Below, one piece after another: positions 1 through 6,359 of a DNA stretch of 8,029 nt. The stretch is from CAYXDR01 sp046498185. GTDB taxonomy: Bacteria; Desulfobacterota; DSM-4660; Desulfatiglandales; Desulfatiglandaceae. The position numbers were made by a program, and so were the translations under genes. The stretch covers positions 1 to 8,029 of the forward strand of contig JAWOBE010000192.1 of the NCBI GenBank assembly GCA_046498185.1, given 5' to 3'. How positions within the stretch are numbered: the first letter of the stretch is position 1; the number at the start of each line of letters is the position of its first letter. The notes under the pieces were generated by a model that saw only the letters and a program-made list of their open reading frames with translations, had not been told where the DNA came from and did not search any database.

Positions 1-620
1 CCGTTGTCCACCCACTCGAGAACATCTGATCCTCCGACTGAAAGAATTGGATCGTCCACGCTGAAACACTTTGCCATCGAATTCATGCATGAAGCCAGAT
101 CATCAAAAGTTTTTTTACCTGGTAGACGATTGCTCAAACAGGCGAAGTTCGCTGCAATGCCGGCCAGTTCAAGATTTGAGGAGTAACGTTCCTTTATTTG
201 CTTCCCAACATCGTGGATTTCATCAACCGGTATACCTTCACGCTGATCGCCGACTTCGGCCACCAATAGCACTTTGTGTTTTTTCTGTAGATGTGCAGCT
301 GCTCCAGCAAGGCGTTTCAATGTTTCAAGGTCGCTTTGCAGGCTGATGCCATAGGAACGGATCACCGAATCAAGATCCGACCATGGCGTAAGGTAGAGCA
401 GAACTTGCTCGATCTCATCAGGGATTGAATTTTGGAAAACGGGGTAGTGGGCAAGCCCAAGACGGCTGAGACCGGCTTCGAAAAAATGATCCAGCAGTTC
501 TTTCCGCACGACCGCTTCTTTTAAGACCGGCAGCAGAGATAATCCGGCGTTGTTGCAGCGGTTCCAAATCTGCGAATAATTTTGAGTGAGCTTATCTTTA
601 TAAACAACTAGATGGGCCAA
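1..620 (-). CDS. PLP-dependent alanine/ornithine racemase-like protein, N-terminal part (runs off left edge)
   Basis: The minus frame is open from a TTG at 620-618 to the window edge, 206 complete codons. I read the translation by hand. It resembles the alanine racemase N-terminal (fold-type III PLP barrel) family, closest to the ornithine racemase type. Lys34 in PVLKEAV sits where the PLP-binding lysine lies in the family. GDQREG at residues 124-129 matches a motif typical of ornithine racemase-like proteins. VGGSD near 195-199 matches the glycine-rich stretch that contacts the cofactor phosphate. The TTG is chosen because an in-frame TGA lies three codons upstream, and AAGGA stands about 11 bases before it. 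The nearby ATG at 632 is in another frame and stops after ten codons. The expected role is a cytoplasmic racemase or a related PLP protein acting on an amino acid. Substrate is unknown. The C-terminal part is outside the window. It follows the ASST-like gene by 104 bases on the same strand. Confidence 0.8.
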   Translation of the reverse strand, partial: MAHLVVYKDKLTQNYSQIWNRCNNAGLSLLPVLKEAVVRKELLDHFFEAGLSRLGLAHYPVFQNSIPDEIEQVLLYLTPWSDLDSVIRSYGISLQSDLETLKRLAGAAAHLQKKHKVLLVAEVGDQREGIPVDEIHDVGKQIKERYSSNLELAGIAANFACLSNRLPGKKTFDDLASCMNSMAKCFSVDDPILSVGGSDVLEWVDN

Positions 621-651
621 TGATATTCATTTCCTTTTCTAGAGTTAAAGC

Positions 652-688
652 GTGCACCATAAACAGAGCCGCCCTGTCCATGGTGCAC
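652..688 (-). other. Stem-loop between the ASST-like and racemase-like genes
   Basis: A perfect 9-base inverted repeat, GTGCACCAT (652-660) and ATGGTGCAC (680-688), encloses a second 4-base stem ACAG/CTGT (663-666, 674-677) with a 7-base loop. In the minus-strand transcript it falls 37 bases after the ASST-like stop and 31 bases before the racemase TTG. The bases after it (GCTTTAACTC) hold only a short U run. A leaky terminator or an mRNA processing or stability element is therefore likelier than a strong terminator. Confidence 0.55.
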
Positions 689-724
689 CGATAATTGAAC
701 CGTCGATGGTGCTCATGCTTTAAA

Positions 725-2122
725 TCAATCTTCGGACCCTCTGGCGAAAAATGGATCGGCTTCTACAAGTGCCACATTCCCTTCAGGCGTTAACCTGATA
801 CGGCTGTTTTCGGGGGGCGTGACGGGGATTTCCTCGGGTTTCGCCATCTGCGGGAACCATTCGTAAGGGTATCTGTGCGCCCTGAAAACATGATGCCCGG
901 GATTTATGAATTCCCACACGATCTCACATTTCGGAGTCACTTCAATCACCCTGCCGTGAACCGTGTCCGTTATCAGGGTGTTGCCGTTGGGGAGCCTGTC
1001 CGCACTGGCGCAATAGGAGCTGTAAAGAAGGTTGGCCCAGCTGAGGTCTGCAGAGCGCCCGAAATTCAACTTTTCGTCGTTGAAGGTCCAGACCATCTCC
1101 AGCGAAACCGGGTCGATTTCGATTACACGTGAGTAGCCTCGTGTTGCATTCAAATAGCCGGTGGGGGAGCAGGGAGTCGGTTTTCCCACACCGGCCTGCC
1201 CGCCGTTGTCGAATAGGAGTACATTGCCCTCCCCCGGAAGTCCCTTTGGGATCATATGGGCATGATGCAGCCCCACAATCTGCCGGATATTTTGCAGCGC
1301 GGCGGAATATTCGAAATCCGGTCCGATGCGCCATACAATGTCGCCGCTTTTTTTGTCGATGATAAATGCGCAGTTGAAGATCCGGATATCCGTGATGATA
1401 TTGTCGGGGTGAAAGCGCTCGTCCCCGGCATCGTACCATTTGTTGGGCCCCACATAATTGATGTTGTTGCAGTATATTTCTTTTACATAGTCCGCACCGC
1501 CGTGAGGTTTTGCATAATAGTAAAGAACCGCCTTGGCTATGGGTTCGATGCCCAGTTGGTCCCAGTGGTCGTAAACGCGCCACTTCCAAAGGATATTTCC
1601 CTCTTCATCCACTTCGATGATTTTTGTATCCGCTACAGGATAAGGAGACAAATCCGGAAGGTCCCGGGTTTCGGTGGAATTGATAAGCGTCTTGCCGCGT
1701 CTCTTGGGCTCCTGCCCGGGACTGTAATAACCGACTGGTGAGCCTTCCCGTTGAAAATCATGATGGGCCCGCGCGCTCCAGAACAATTCCCCGGTTTCCT
1801 TGTCCGGGATCTGGTCACTTCTGTTGAAAACCCACACGTCGTTTCCGTCCCAGTCCTTCTGGATAACATTAACGCCGTCCAACCAGTAGCCTTTGGCAAA
1901 CTTCGAACATCCGATGATATCTCCGCCGGGCAGCATTTTGTTGTCAAAGATGCCATACAAACCTTCCCACCTCTGAACGGTGTTGCCGTTCATGTCATAC
2001 AACGCCGCACCCTTGGCGACACAGTTTCCGAAGCCGAATGTGGAAGGGACGATGGTCAAACCGCCCCATGATTTCTCGGGATCATAGCGCACCACCCCGG
2101 TTGGATAAACCCTTGAATACAT
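725..2122 (-). CDS. Arylsulfotransferase (ASST)-family beta-propeller protein, no signal peptide
   Basis: The protein has 465 residues and starts at an ATG preceded by AAGGAGAT at good spacing. Six spaced repeats of the type G-x-x-V/L-W (GNTVQRW about 45-52, GNDVWVF 93-99, GNILWKW 175-181, GDIVWRI 260-266, LEMVWTF 341-347, CEIVWEF 399-405) suggest a six-bladed propeller, as in bacterial AssT. LPGEGNVLLFDNG (295-307) and LPNGNTLITD (377-386) match blade motifs of that family. Candidate active-site histidines are His120/121, His286/287/289, His410/411 and His416 in FRAHRYP. Family AssT enzymes move sulfate from one phenol to another through a sulfo-histidine intermediate. Known AssT is periplasmic with a signal peptide. 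This protein has none, and an in-frame TAA lies upstream, so a cytoplasmic site is inferred. It lies downstream of tctA after an AT-rich spacer. Sulfotransferase activity is a family inference; another propeller enzyme or a scaffold role is possible. Confidence 0.8.
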   Translation of the reverse strand: MYSRVYPTGVVRYDPEKSWGGLTIVPSTFGFGNCVAKGAALYDMNGNTVQRWEGLYGIFDNKMLPGGDIIGCSKFAKGYWLDGVNVIQKDWDGNDVWVFNRSDQIPDKETGELFWSARAHHDFQREGSPVGYYSPGQEPKRRGKTLINSTETRDLPDLSPYPVADTKIIEVDEEGNILWKWRVYDHWDQLGIEPIAKAVLYYYAKPHGGADYVKEIYCNNINYVGPNKWYDAGDERFHPDNIITDIRIFNCAFIIDKKSGDIVWRIGPDFEYSAALQNIRQIVGLHHAHMIPKGLPGEGNVLLFDNGGQAGVGKPTPCSPTGYLNATRGYSRVIEIDPVSLEMVWTFNDEKLNFGRSADLSWANLLYSSYCASADRLPNGNTLITDTVHGRVIEVTPKCEIVWEFINPGHHVFRAHRYPYEWFPQMAKPEEIPVTPPENSRIRLTPEGNVALVEADPFFARGSED

Positions 2123-2203
2123 AAATTTATCTCCTTTTTATATATTATAAGTTGTATATTAATTAAATTTTAAAATATAAATATTTATCCTTTAGATAAT
2201 TAA
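2123..2203 (-). promoter_or_regulatory. AT-rich spacer before the ASST-like gene with a possible -10 box
   Basis: This stretch is almost entirely A and T, in sharp contrast to the flanking genes. On the minus strand it contains TATAAT about 16 bases before the ASST-like ATG, followed directly by the AAGGAGAT ribosome site. I see no convincing -35 hexamer at the right distance. A weak internal promoter is possible, but base composition alone could give these motifs. Confidence 0.3.
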
Positions 2204-2234
2204 AAATAAAGCTCAATTTATAATAGCTTTATTT
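2204..2234 (-). terminator. AT-rich intrinsic terminator or attenuator overlapping the end of tctA
   Basis: AAATAAAGCT (2204-2213) and AGCTTTATTT (2225-2234) form a perfect 10-base stem with an 11-base loop. On the minus-strand transcript the stem starts within the last codons of tctA, includes the stop, and runs into ATTTTTAATT, a U-rich tail. The stem is weak in G-C pairs, so read-through into the ASST-like gene is likely. On the plus strand the stem is also followed by a T-rich stretch. Confidence 0.55.
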
Positions 2235-3715
2235 GGTTTTTTCTTTCTCCATGCAATCCAGATGATGACAGCCACCGTCAACACCAGAAACAGCAGAGAG
2301 ATGGGCCGGGTAACGAATATCATGGGATCGTCGCCGGACATTTTGAGCGACTGGCGAAGGTAGACTTCCACCATGGGCCCCAGAATGTAAGCTATCAGCA
2401 AAGCGGCTGGGCTGAGCCCCCATTTTTTCAGCAAGTATCCGATAATGCCGAAGAAAACCATGACCTTAACATCAAAGAGACTCTGTTGGGTTCCATAGGC
2501 CCCAACACAGCAGAGGATTAGGATCACAGGGAAAAGGTAGGAACGGGGGACCATGATCACTTTTTGGCCTAGCTTCATGATGGGAAGTGGAATGACCAGC
2601 ATGAAGAAATCCGAAACTATAAGGATCATGAACATCCCGTAGATGGTTTCCGGATGCTCGACCATGAGCATCGGGCCCGGAGCGAGGCCATGGATCATGA
2701 AAGCCCCCATGATGACCGCCACGGAAAGGGCACCGGGAATTCCCAGTGTCACCATGGGGATCAGCCCTGCCCCGCATACGGCGTTGTTGGCTGCTTCCGG
2801 GGCCGCCACTCCTTTCAGTTCCCCTTTGCCGAAATCTTCCGGGTTCTTCGCTGTGGCCCGTGCCTGGTCATAGCCCATGAAAGCAGCCGTGATACTGCCT
2901 ACCCCTGGAAGTGCCCCGCAGAAGGAGCCCAGAAGGCTCGAACGAAATATCGTGCCGAGGCATCTTTTGAGTTCGGGCCATGTCACTCTGGAGTCGTTTT
3001 TATCTGTTGATTTTACAATGGATTCGCCCGGAGCCTGCTCCCATCCTTCTTCCATCTGGAGCAGCACTTCCGACATGACGAGCAGCCCTATCAGCATTGC
3101 GAGGAGTTCTATCCCTGCATCCAGGTCGAGACTTCCAAATGTGAACCTTCGCTGGGTGGTTATGGGGTCAAGCCCCACGGCGGCGAGTAAAACCCCCAGG
3201 GCGGTGGATAGAAGTCCCTTGATATGGGACTCATTCCCGGTGCCGGCGACCACCACCAGGGCGAACAATATGAGCATGGCCAGCTCTGGGGGGCCGAACA
3301 TGAGAGCCAGGGCGGCAATTGGAGGCGCGGCGCCGAACAACAAAATATCGCTTATCAATGCCCCTATGACCGACGCATATAGTGCAATCTTCAAGGCTTT
3401 TCCCGCCTTTCCCTGCTGTGTCAGGGGGTAGCCGTCCAGGGACGTGGCCGCGGCCTCCGGAGTTCCGGGTGCGTTCAGGAGAATCGCCGAAATGGAGCCG
3501 CCGTAAACACTACCTTTCCAGCACCCGATGAGCATGGCGATCGAGAAAAGGGGGGACCAGGTGAACGTCAACGGAATCAACAAGGCGATGGCCATGGTTC
3601 CATTCAAACCTGGGATAGCTCCGAGCAATGTTCCCAGGAAAATCCCCAGGGCGGCACCGAAAAAGTTGCTGATCGTCAGAGAGGTTGCAGCTGCATTTGC
3701 AAGGACTTCCAGCAT
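2213..3715 (-). CDS. tctA: TctA, large membrane subunit of a tripartite tricarboxylate transporter
   Basis: The product has 500 residues, the usual TctA length, and is built almost wholly of hydrophobic segments (about 11-12 membrane helices). It shows the internal duplication of the family. PGLNG at 35-39 is mirrored by PGVGS at 270-274, and NAPGTPEAAAT at 81-91 by APEAANNA at 305-312, followed by LGIPG at 324-328. TctA forms the inner-membrane channel and works with TctB and the periplasmic TctC, driven by an ion gradient. The start is the ATG at 3715, with GAGGAG seven to eight bases upstream. A TTG at 3730 is in frame but overlaps the tctB stop and lacks a ribosome site, so I reject it. 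The gap to tctB is 11 bases, so the two are cotranscribed and probably translationally coupled. The substrate cannot be read from the sequence; members carry citrate, other carboxylates or aromatic acids. Confidence 0.95.
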   Translation of the reverse strand: MLEVLANAAATSLTISNFFGAALGIFLGTLLGAIPGLNGTMAIALLIPLTFTWSPLFSIAMLIGCWKGSVYGGSISAILLNAPGTPEAAATSLDGYPLTQQGKAGKALKIALYASVIGALISDILLFGAAPPIAALALMFGPPELAMLILFALVVVAGTGNESHIKGLLSTALGVLLAAVGLDPITTQRRFTFGSLDLDAGIELLAMLIGLLVMSEVLLQMEEGWEQAPGESIVKSTDKNDSRVTWPELKRCLGTIFRSSLLGSFCGALPGVGSITAAFMGYDQARATAKNPEDFGKGELKGVAAPEAANNAVCGAGLIPMVTLGIPGALSVAVIMGAFMIHGLAPGPMLMVEHPETIYGMFMILIVSDFFMLVIPLPIMKLGQKVIMVPRSYLFPVILILCCVGAYGTQQSLFDVKVMVFFGIIGYLLKKWGLSPAALLIAYILGPMVEVYLRQSLKMSGDDPMIFVTRPISLLFLVLTVAVIIWIAWRKKKPNKAIIN

Positions 3716-3726
3716 GTTTAAGCTCC

Positions 3727-4206
3727 TCAACCCAGTACCTTCTCGACGATGGTTCCGACGGGAAGCGGCGAAATGAAAAATTTGTCAAATGATATGTAGA
3801 GTACGATTATGGTGACAAAAGTAATTAATATAATCTGCTTTATATTTCTTATGCCAAAAATCATAAACAAAATGATCATGGCCACCGAAGATGAAAGCAG
3901 AAACCCAATGGAGTCCATAACCCATGACAACATAACCATGATGATAATCACGCTGGGAAGAGCAAAGTGGTTTGAATTCGCCCGGCCGGTTCCCTCATGG
4001 TGCTTTTCTTCTTCGTCGCCTGAACGTATGGATTTGACAAGCATGAAAACGGCCAGGAGAAGGATGAAGCCCACCACTACCACCGGCATAAGGGATTCAG
4101 GCCGCGTCAGGGGGCCCACCTGGCTTGGTATAAGGTAGAAGAGACAGAAAAGTGAAAAAGCTATGAATCCTAAAGCGATTTTAAAATCTTTTCGATTTTT
4201 GATCAT
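3727..4206 (-). CDS. tctB: TctB, small membrane subunit of a tripartite tricarboxylate transporter
   Basis: The product has 159 residues from the ATG at 4206, a normal TctB length. It has about four hydrophobic segments: near residues 10-28, 40-58, 84-119 (possibly split) and 122-140. An acidic and histidine-containing loop (DEEEKHHE, about 64-71) lies between the halves. TctB is the poorly conserved partner of TctA in the inner membrane, so the call rests mostly on topology, length and position between tctC and tctA. An in-frame ATG at 4275 would overlap tctC and place a GC-rich stem-loop inside the coding region. The ATG at 4206 follows that stem-loop, has GGGG six bases upstream as a modest ribosome site, and gives MIKNRKDFKIALG, the kind of N terminus seen in the family. 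Confidence 0.88.
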   Translation of the reverse strand: MIKNRKDFKIALGFIAFSLFCLFYLIPSQVGPLTRPESLMPVVVVGFILLLAVFMLVKSIRSGDEEEKHHEGTGRANSNHFALPSVIIIMVMLSWVMDSIGFLLSSSVAMIILFMIFGIRNIKQIILITFVTIIVLYISFDKFFISPLPVGTIVEKVLG

Positions 4207-4218
4207 TTTGAACCCCAG

Positions 4219-4248
4219 AGCGGGGCAAGGCAGAGCCTTTACCCCGCT
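4219..4248 (-). other. GC-rich intercistronic stem-loop between tctC and tctB
   Basis: On the minus-strand RNA, AGCGGGG pairs with CCCCGCT and, after a small bulge, AAGGC pairs with GCCTT around a three-base loop. This gives about 12 pairs. It starts seven bases after the tctC stop and ends twelve bases before the tctB ATG. There is no U tract, so it is not a classical terminator. Such hairpins often protect the 3' end of binding-protein mRNA and so raise its level over the membrane subunits. Confidence 0.65.
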
Positions 4249-4255
4249 GTTGCGG

Positions 4256-5227
4256 TTATTTTTTGACTTCCACACCGAGTTCTGGGAGTAAGTCTCCCCA
4301 TTCTTTCGCGAGGCTTTTCAGAAGCGCCTCGTACTCGGATCCGGGGATAAATTTGGGATGCATATCCAATTTCGCGGTTCCCTTTATCACGGCTTCGTCA
4401 GAAGCGGCCGCCTTGAATGCCGCCTCGAGTTTGGTCCTGGCAGCCTCGGGTATGCCGGCGGGAGCGACGATGGACATGTAGGAAATTTGCGAAAAGTCGA
4501 ACCCTTTCTCTTTCATGGTGGGCACATCGGGACACAGGCTGAACCGGTCTTCGCTTGTGACCATCAAAACCTTGATTTTTCCGGCTCTGATGGAGGAAGC
4601 CACCGACGCCGTCGTGTTGTTGATCATGTCAACATGGCCGCCCAGAAGTGCGGCTGTTTCTTTTACCCCGCCCTGGAAGGGAACATGTTTCCAGTCCAGG
4701 CCAAGCTCTTTTCCGATGCGGGCGGTGACCAGATGGTTCGTTGTGCCCGTGCCTACACTTCCATAACTGACTTTGCCGGGGTTTTTCTTTACATAATCAA
4801 CGAATTCGTCCCAGGTGTTCCAGGGGGCATCTCCCCGTACCATGATTCCGTATTCGTAAGGCATTGCCGCGGCAATTTGAATCAGGTCCTCGAACGGTTT
4901 GTATGGAACGGTTCTGATTTGAGGCACGATGGCGACGGCGGGCATGTTGCATGTCCCGATTGTATAGCCGTCGTTCTTCGCCCTGGCTACTTCGCTGACG
5001 CCCAGGGTTCCGCCGGCCCCCGCCTTGTTCATGCAGACGACTGCTTCTCCCAGGATTTCGGAAACTTTGGAAGCCATCAACCGCGCGGCTACATCGGTCG
5101 TCCCGCCGGCTGAGAAGTTTATGATAAGTTTAACGGGTTTTTTCGGCCAATCCGCGGCCATCGTGGGTCCCGTGACAAATGCAAGAATCCCGATAACCAA
5201 GAAAACAACCATAATGCTCTTTTTCAT
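4256..5227 (-). CDS. tctC: TctC/Bug-family periplasmic solute-binding protein of the TTT system
   Basis: The product has 323 residues from the ATG at 5227, which has AAGGAGG five bases upstream. An in-frame start ten codons earlier lacks such a site. Residues 1-24 form a signal peptide: KK, a hydrophobic core, then TMA before ADWP, so cleavage is likely after Ala24. The mature protein shows the family order: NFSAGGTTDVAAR (37-49), the first binding loop with Asp45; GAGGT (70-74); DGYTIG; YGSVGTGTTNH; and VPFQGG. These loops close over carboxylate ligands in Bug proteins. The protein captures the substrate in the periplasm and hands it to TctA/TctB. The first loop has FSAGG where many relatives have FPPGG, a mild variation. 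Ligand identity cannot be predicted with confidence. It is the first transporter gene after iclR. Confidence 0.95.
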   Translation of the reverse strand: MKKSIMVVFLVIGILAFVTGPTMAADWPKKPVKLIINFSAGGTTDVAARLMASKVSEILGEAVVCMNKAGAGGTLGVSEVARAKNDGYTIGTCNMPAVAIVPQIRTVPYKPFEDLIQIAAAMPYEYGIMVRGDAPWNTWDEFVDYVKKNPGKVSYGSVGTGTTNHLVTARIGKELGLDWKHVPFQGGVKETAALLGGHVDMINNTTASVASSIRAGKIKVLMVTSEDRFSLCPDVPTMKEKGFDFSQISYMSIVAPAGIPEAARTKLEAAFKAAASDEAVIKGTAKLDMHPKFIPGSEYEALLKSLAKEWGDLLPELGVEVKK

Positions 5228-5241
5228 GACATCCTCCTTTT

Positions 5242-5259
5242 GGTTAAAGGTTAACAACC
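5242..5259. promoter_or_regulatory. Repeat-rich site just upstream of tctC, possible operator
   Basis: The 18-base stretch GGTTAAAGGTTAACAACC contains a direct repeat (GGTTAA twice, seven bases apart), the palindrome GTTAAC and GGTT/AACC ends. It ends 15 bases before the tctC ATG, just ahead of the ribosome site. It could be a regulator site. Evidence is only the local symmetry. Confidence 0.25.
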
Positions 5260-5313
5260 GATTTAGCCAGCTTAAACTTCCCAGTACCTACTGCTGATTA
5301 GCAACCTATCTTA

Positions 5314-5352
5314 GGCCTGACCTTATCTACTGAAGTTAAGAGAGGTCAGGCC
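5314..5352 (-). other. Stem-loop spanning the iclR stop codon
   Basis: GGCCTGACCT (5314-5323) and AGGTCAGGCC (5343-5352) are perfect 10-base arms around a 19-base loop. On the minus strand the first arm encodes part of the IclR C terminus, the stop codon lies at the far side of the loop, and the second arm follows it. TAAGATAGG comes next, without a U run. It may act as an attenuator or an RNA stability element between iclR and tctC. Confidence 0.5.
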
Positions 5353-6126
5353 GTCTTCTTTGATAATTTTTTGCACCAAGCTGTAAATATTCTCTCTTCG
5401 AGTGGAATCCATTCTGCGGCTGATCGCCGAAACGGTAATGCCCGCCAACGCTTCGCCATTATCATTTATTACCGGGAAGCCGAGGGAAATGACGCCCTCA
5501 TGAAACAATCCGCGGCTTATTGTATATCCTCTTTCCCTTGCCTCCGCGGCAAGAGATCTGATCTTTGATGCACTCAGGTTTTTGTAGTGAGAGTATCGTG
5601 ATGCATTTGTGGAAATAACAGTTTCACATTGCTTTTCAGGCAGGAACGCAATCAGTGAAAGACTGCCTGCGCCGATTCCAAGGGGCCGGCGGCTTCCGAT
5701 GTCAACCAGGATGGTTTTTATGGGATAGCTGCCTTCAACTCTGTCGATGCACAAGGCGTCATTTCCAGAACGTATAAGCAGAAATACCGCGTCGCCGGTT
5801 TCCTGTTCTATTCTTTCGAGGGAGCCGCGGAAACTTTCACGGACGGCATATTGGTAGGCTGTACCTCCAAGATGATAGAGTTCTATCCCAAGGTGGTAGG
5901 CTTTTGATTTTGGATCGTGAGTGATGAATCCTTCGGCCGTAAGTACGGATAGAAGCCTATGCGCGGTGGAAAGGTTCAATTCCGAGGCACGGGCAAGTTC
6001 GGAAAGGCGGGCACCCTGTCCGTTGTTTTGTGCAACACGCCGAAGCAAAGATATCGCCCGCGTGAGGCTTTGCGCGCCTTTCGGGGGGACAGCCTTTTTA
6101 TCTGAAGCAGCTTTTGCGGAATGCAT
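5323..6126 (-). CDS. IclR-family transcriptional regulator
   Basis: The product has 267 residues, typical of IclR proteins. Residues about 18-82 form the winged helix-turn-helix: SLTRAISLLRRVAQ, then LSELARASELNLSTAHRLLS with the recognition helix, then the wing up to KAYHLG. Residues about 95-258 form the ligand-binding domain, with the family features RPLGIGAGSLSLIAFLP, ERGYTISRG and GVISLGFPVIND. IclR regulators bind small organic acids or aromatics and usually control neighbouring transport or catabolic genes. Position and strand suggest it controls the tctCBA genes and probably itself. The start at 6126 is the natural one. A weak GGA lies about nine bases before it, and a more upstream ATG is out of frame. 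The gap to tctC is 95 bases. The regulator leads the operon rather than being divergent, a less common layout for this family. Ligand unknown. Confidence 0.93.
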   Translation of the reverse strand: MHSAKAASDKKAVPPKGAQSLTRAISLLRRVAQNNGQGARLSELARASELNLSTAHRLLSVLTAEGFITHDPKSKAYHLGIELYHLGGTAYQYAVRESFRGSLERIEQETGDAVFLLIRSGNDALCIDRVEGSYPIKTILVDIGSRRPLGIGAGSLSLIAFLPEKQCETVISTNASRYSHYKNLSASKIRSLAAEARERGYTISRGLFHEGVISLGFPVINDNGEALAGITVSAISRRMDSTRRENIYSLVQKIIKEDGLTSLNFSR

Positions 6127-6173
6127 GTTACATCCATTCAGCTTGAGTGGACGTTTAAGGTAGCCTGAAAATA

Positions 6174-6203
6174 AAAATAGCGTCTCGCGGGGAGGGAAGT
6201 CAA
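6174..6203 (-). promoter_or_regulatory. Candidate sigma70-type promoter for iclR
   Basis: On the minus strand, TTGACT (6203-6198) is followed after 18 bases by TATTTT (6179-6174). This leaves about 47 bases to the iclR ATG. The -35 box matches the consensus at five of six positions. The spacer is GC-rich and the downstream side AT-rich, as expected. No other equally good pair is seen before iclR. Confidence 0.5.
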
Positions 6204-6208
6204 GAAAA

Positions 6209-6238
6209 TTTTATAATGTACCAGTTGACTTTTATAAT
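6209..6238. repeat. Two direct TTTTATAAT repeats, 21 bases apart, next to the iclR promoter
   Basis: TTTTATAAT occurs at 6209-6217 and again at 6230-6238, a start-to-start distance of 21 bases, or two helical turns. The pair lies just upstream of the proposed iclR -35 box and could present two sites on one face of the helix to a dimeric regulator. The AT-rich setting raises the chance of coincidence. Confidence 0.35.
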
Positions 6239-6359
6239 ATGAAAAATTTTTGTTCTCCTATTCCTCGGCAAGTTTCTCCACGACTTCATTTTTAACAGGA
6301 GATGTATGCTCACGTGCACATTTCCTCAATAAAGGGGAACCAACATTCGCAATAGTCTA
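6239..6359. other. Intergenic stretch between the 162-residue protein gene and the iclR promoter
   Basis: I find no gene with a credible start here. On the minus strand the frame of the preceding gene reopens after its TAA-TAG stops and stays open for 32 codons to a TAG at 6260-6258. It has no ribosome site or ATG start. No clear terminator with a U tract is seen after the upstream gene. Confidence 0.5.

Noticed and set aside
4..346. Short plus-strand frames of 60 and 91 codons at the left edge
   Set aside because: The minus strand here encodes the racemase-like protein with conserved motifs, which accounts for the region.
591..632. ATG at 632 as the start of the racemase-like gene
   Set aside because: It is in a different frame and reaches TAA after ten codons.
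942..1589. 215-codon minus-strand frame inside the ASST-like gene
   Set aside because: It overlaps the well supported ASST-like frame in another phase; its arginine- and glutamine-rich text is typical of an out-of-frame read.
2877..3431. 184-codon plus-strand frame opposite tctA
   Set aside because: Antisense to a clearly conserved membrane protein; serine- and proline-rich composition without domain features.
3716..3730. TTG at 3730 as the tctA start
   Set aside because: It overlaps the tctB stop and has no ribosome site; the ATG at 3715 has GAGGAG at the right distance.
4358..5113. 251-codon open frame on the plus strand opposite tctC
   Set aside because: It lies wholly antisense to a clear tctC gene, shows no recognisable motif and has no ribosome site that I can see; such shadow frames are common in GC-balanced genes.
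6225..6238. Plus-strand promoter TTGACT with TATAAT at 6233
   Set aside because: The two boxes are only two bases apart, and no plus-strand gene follows.
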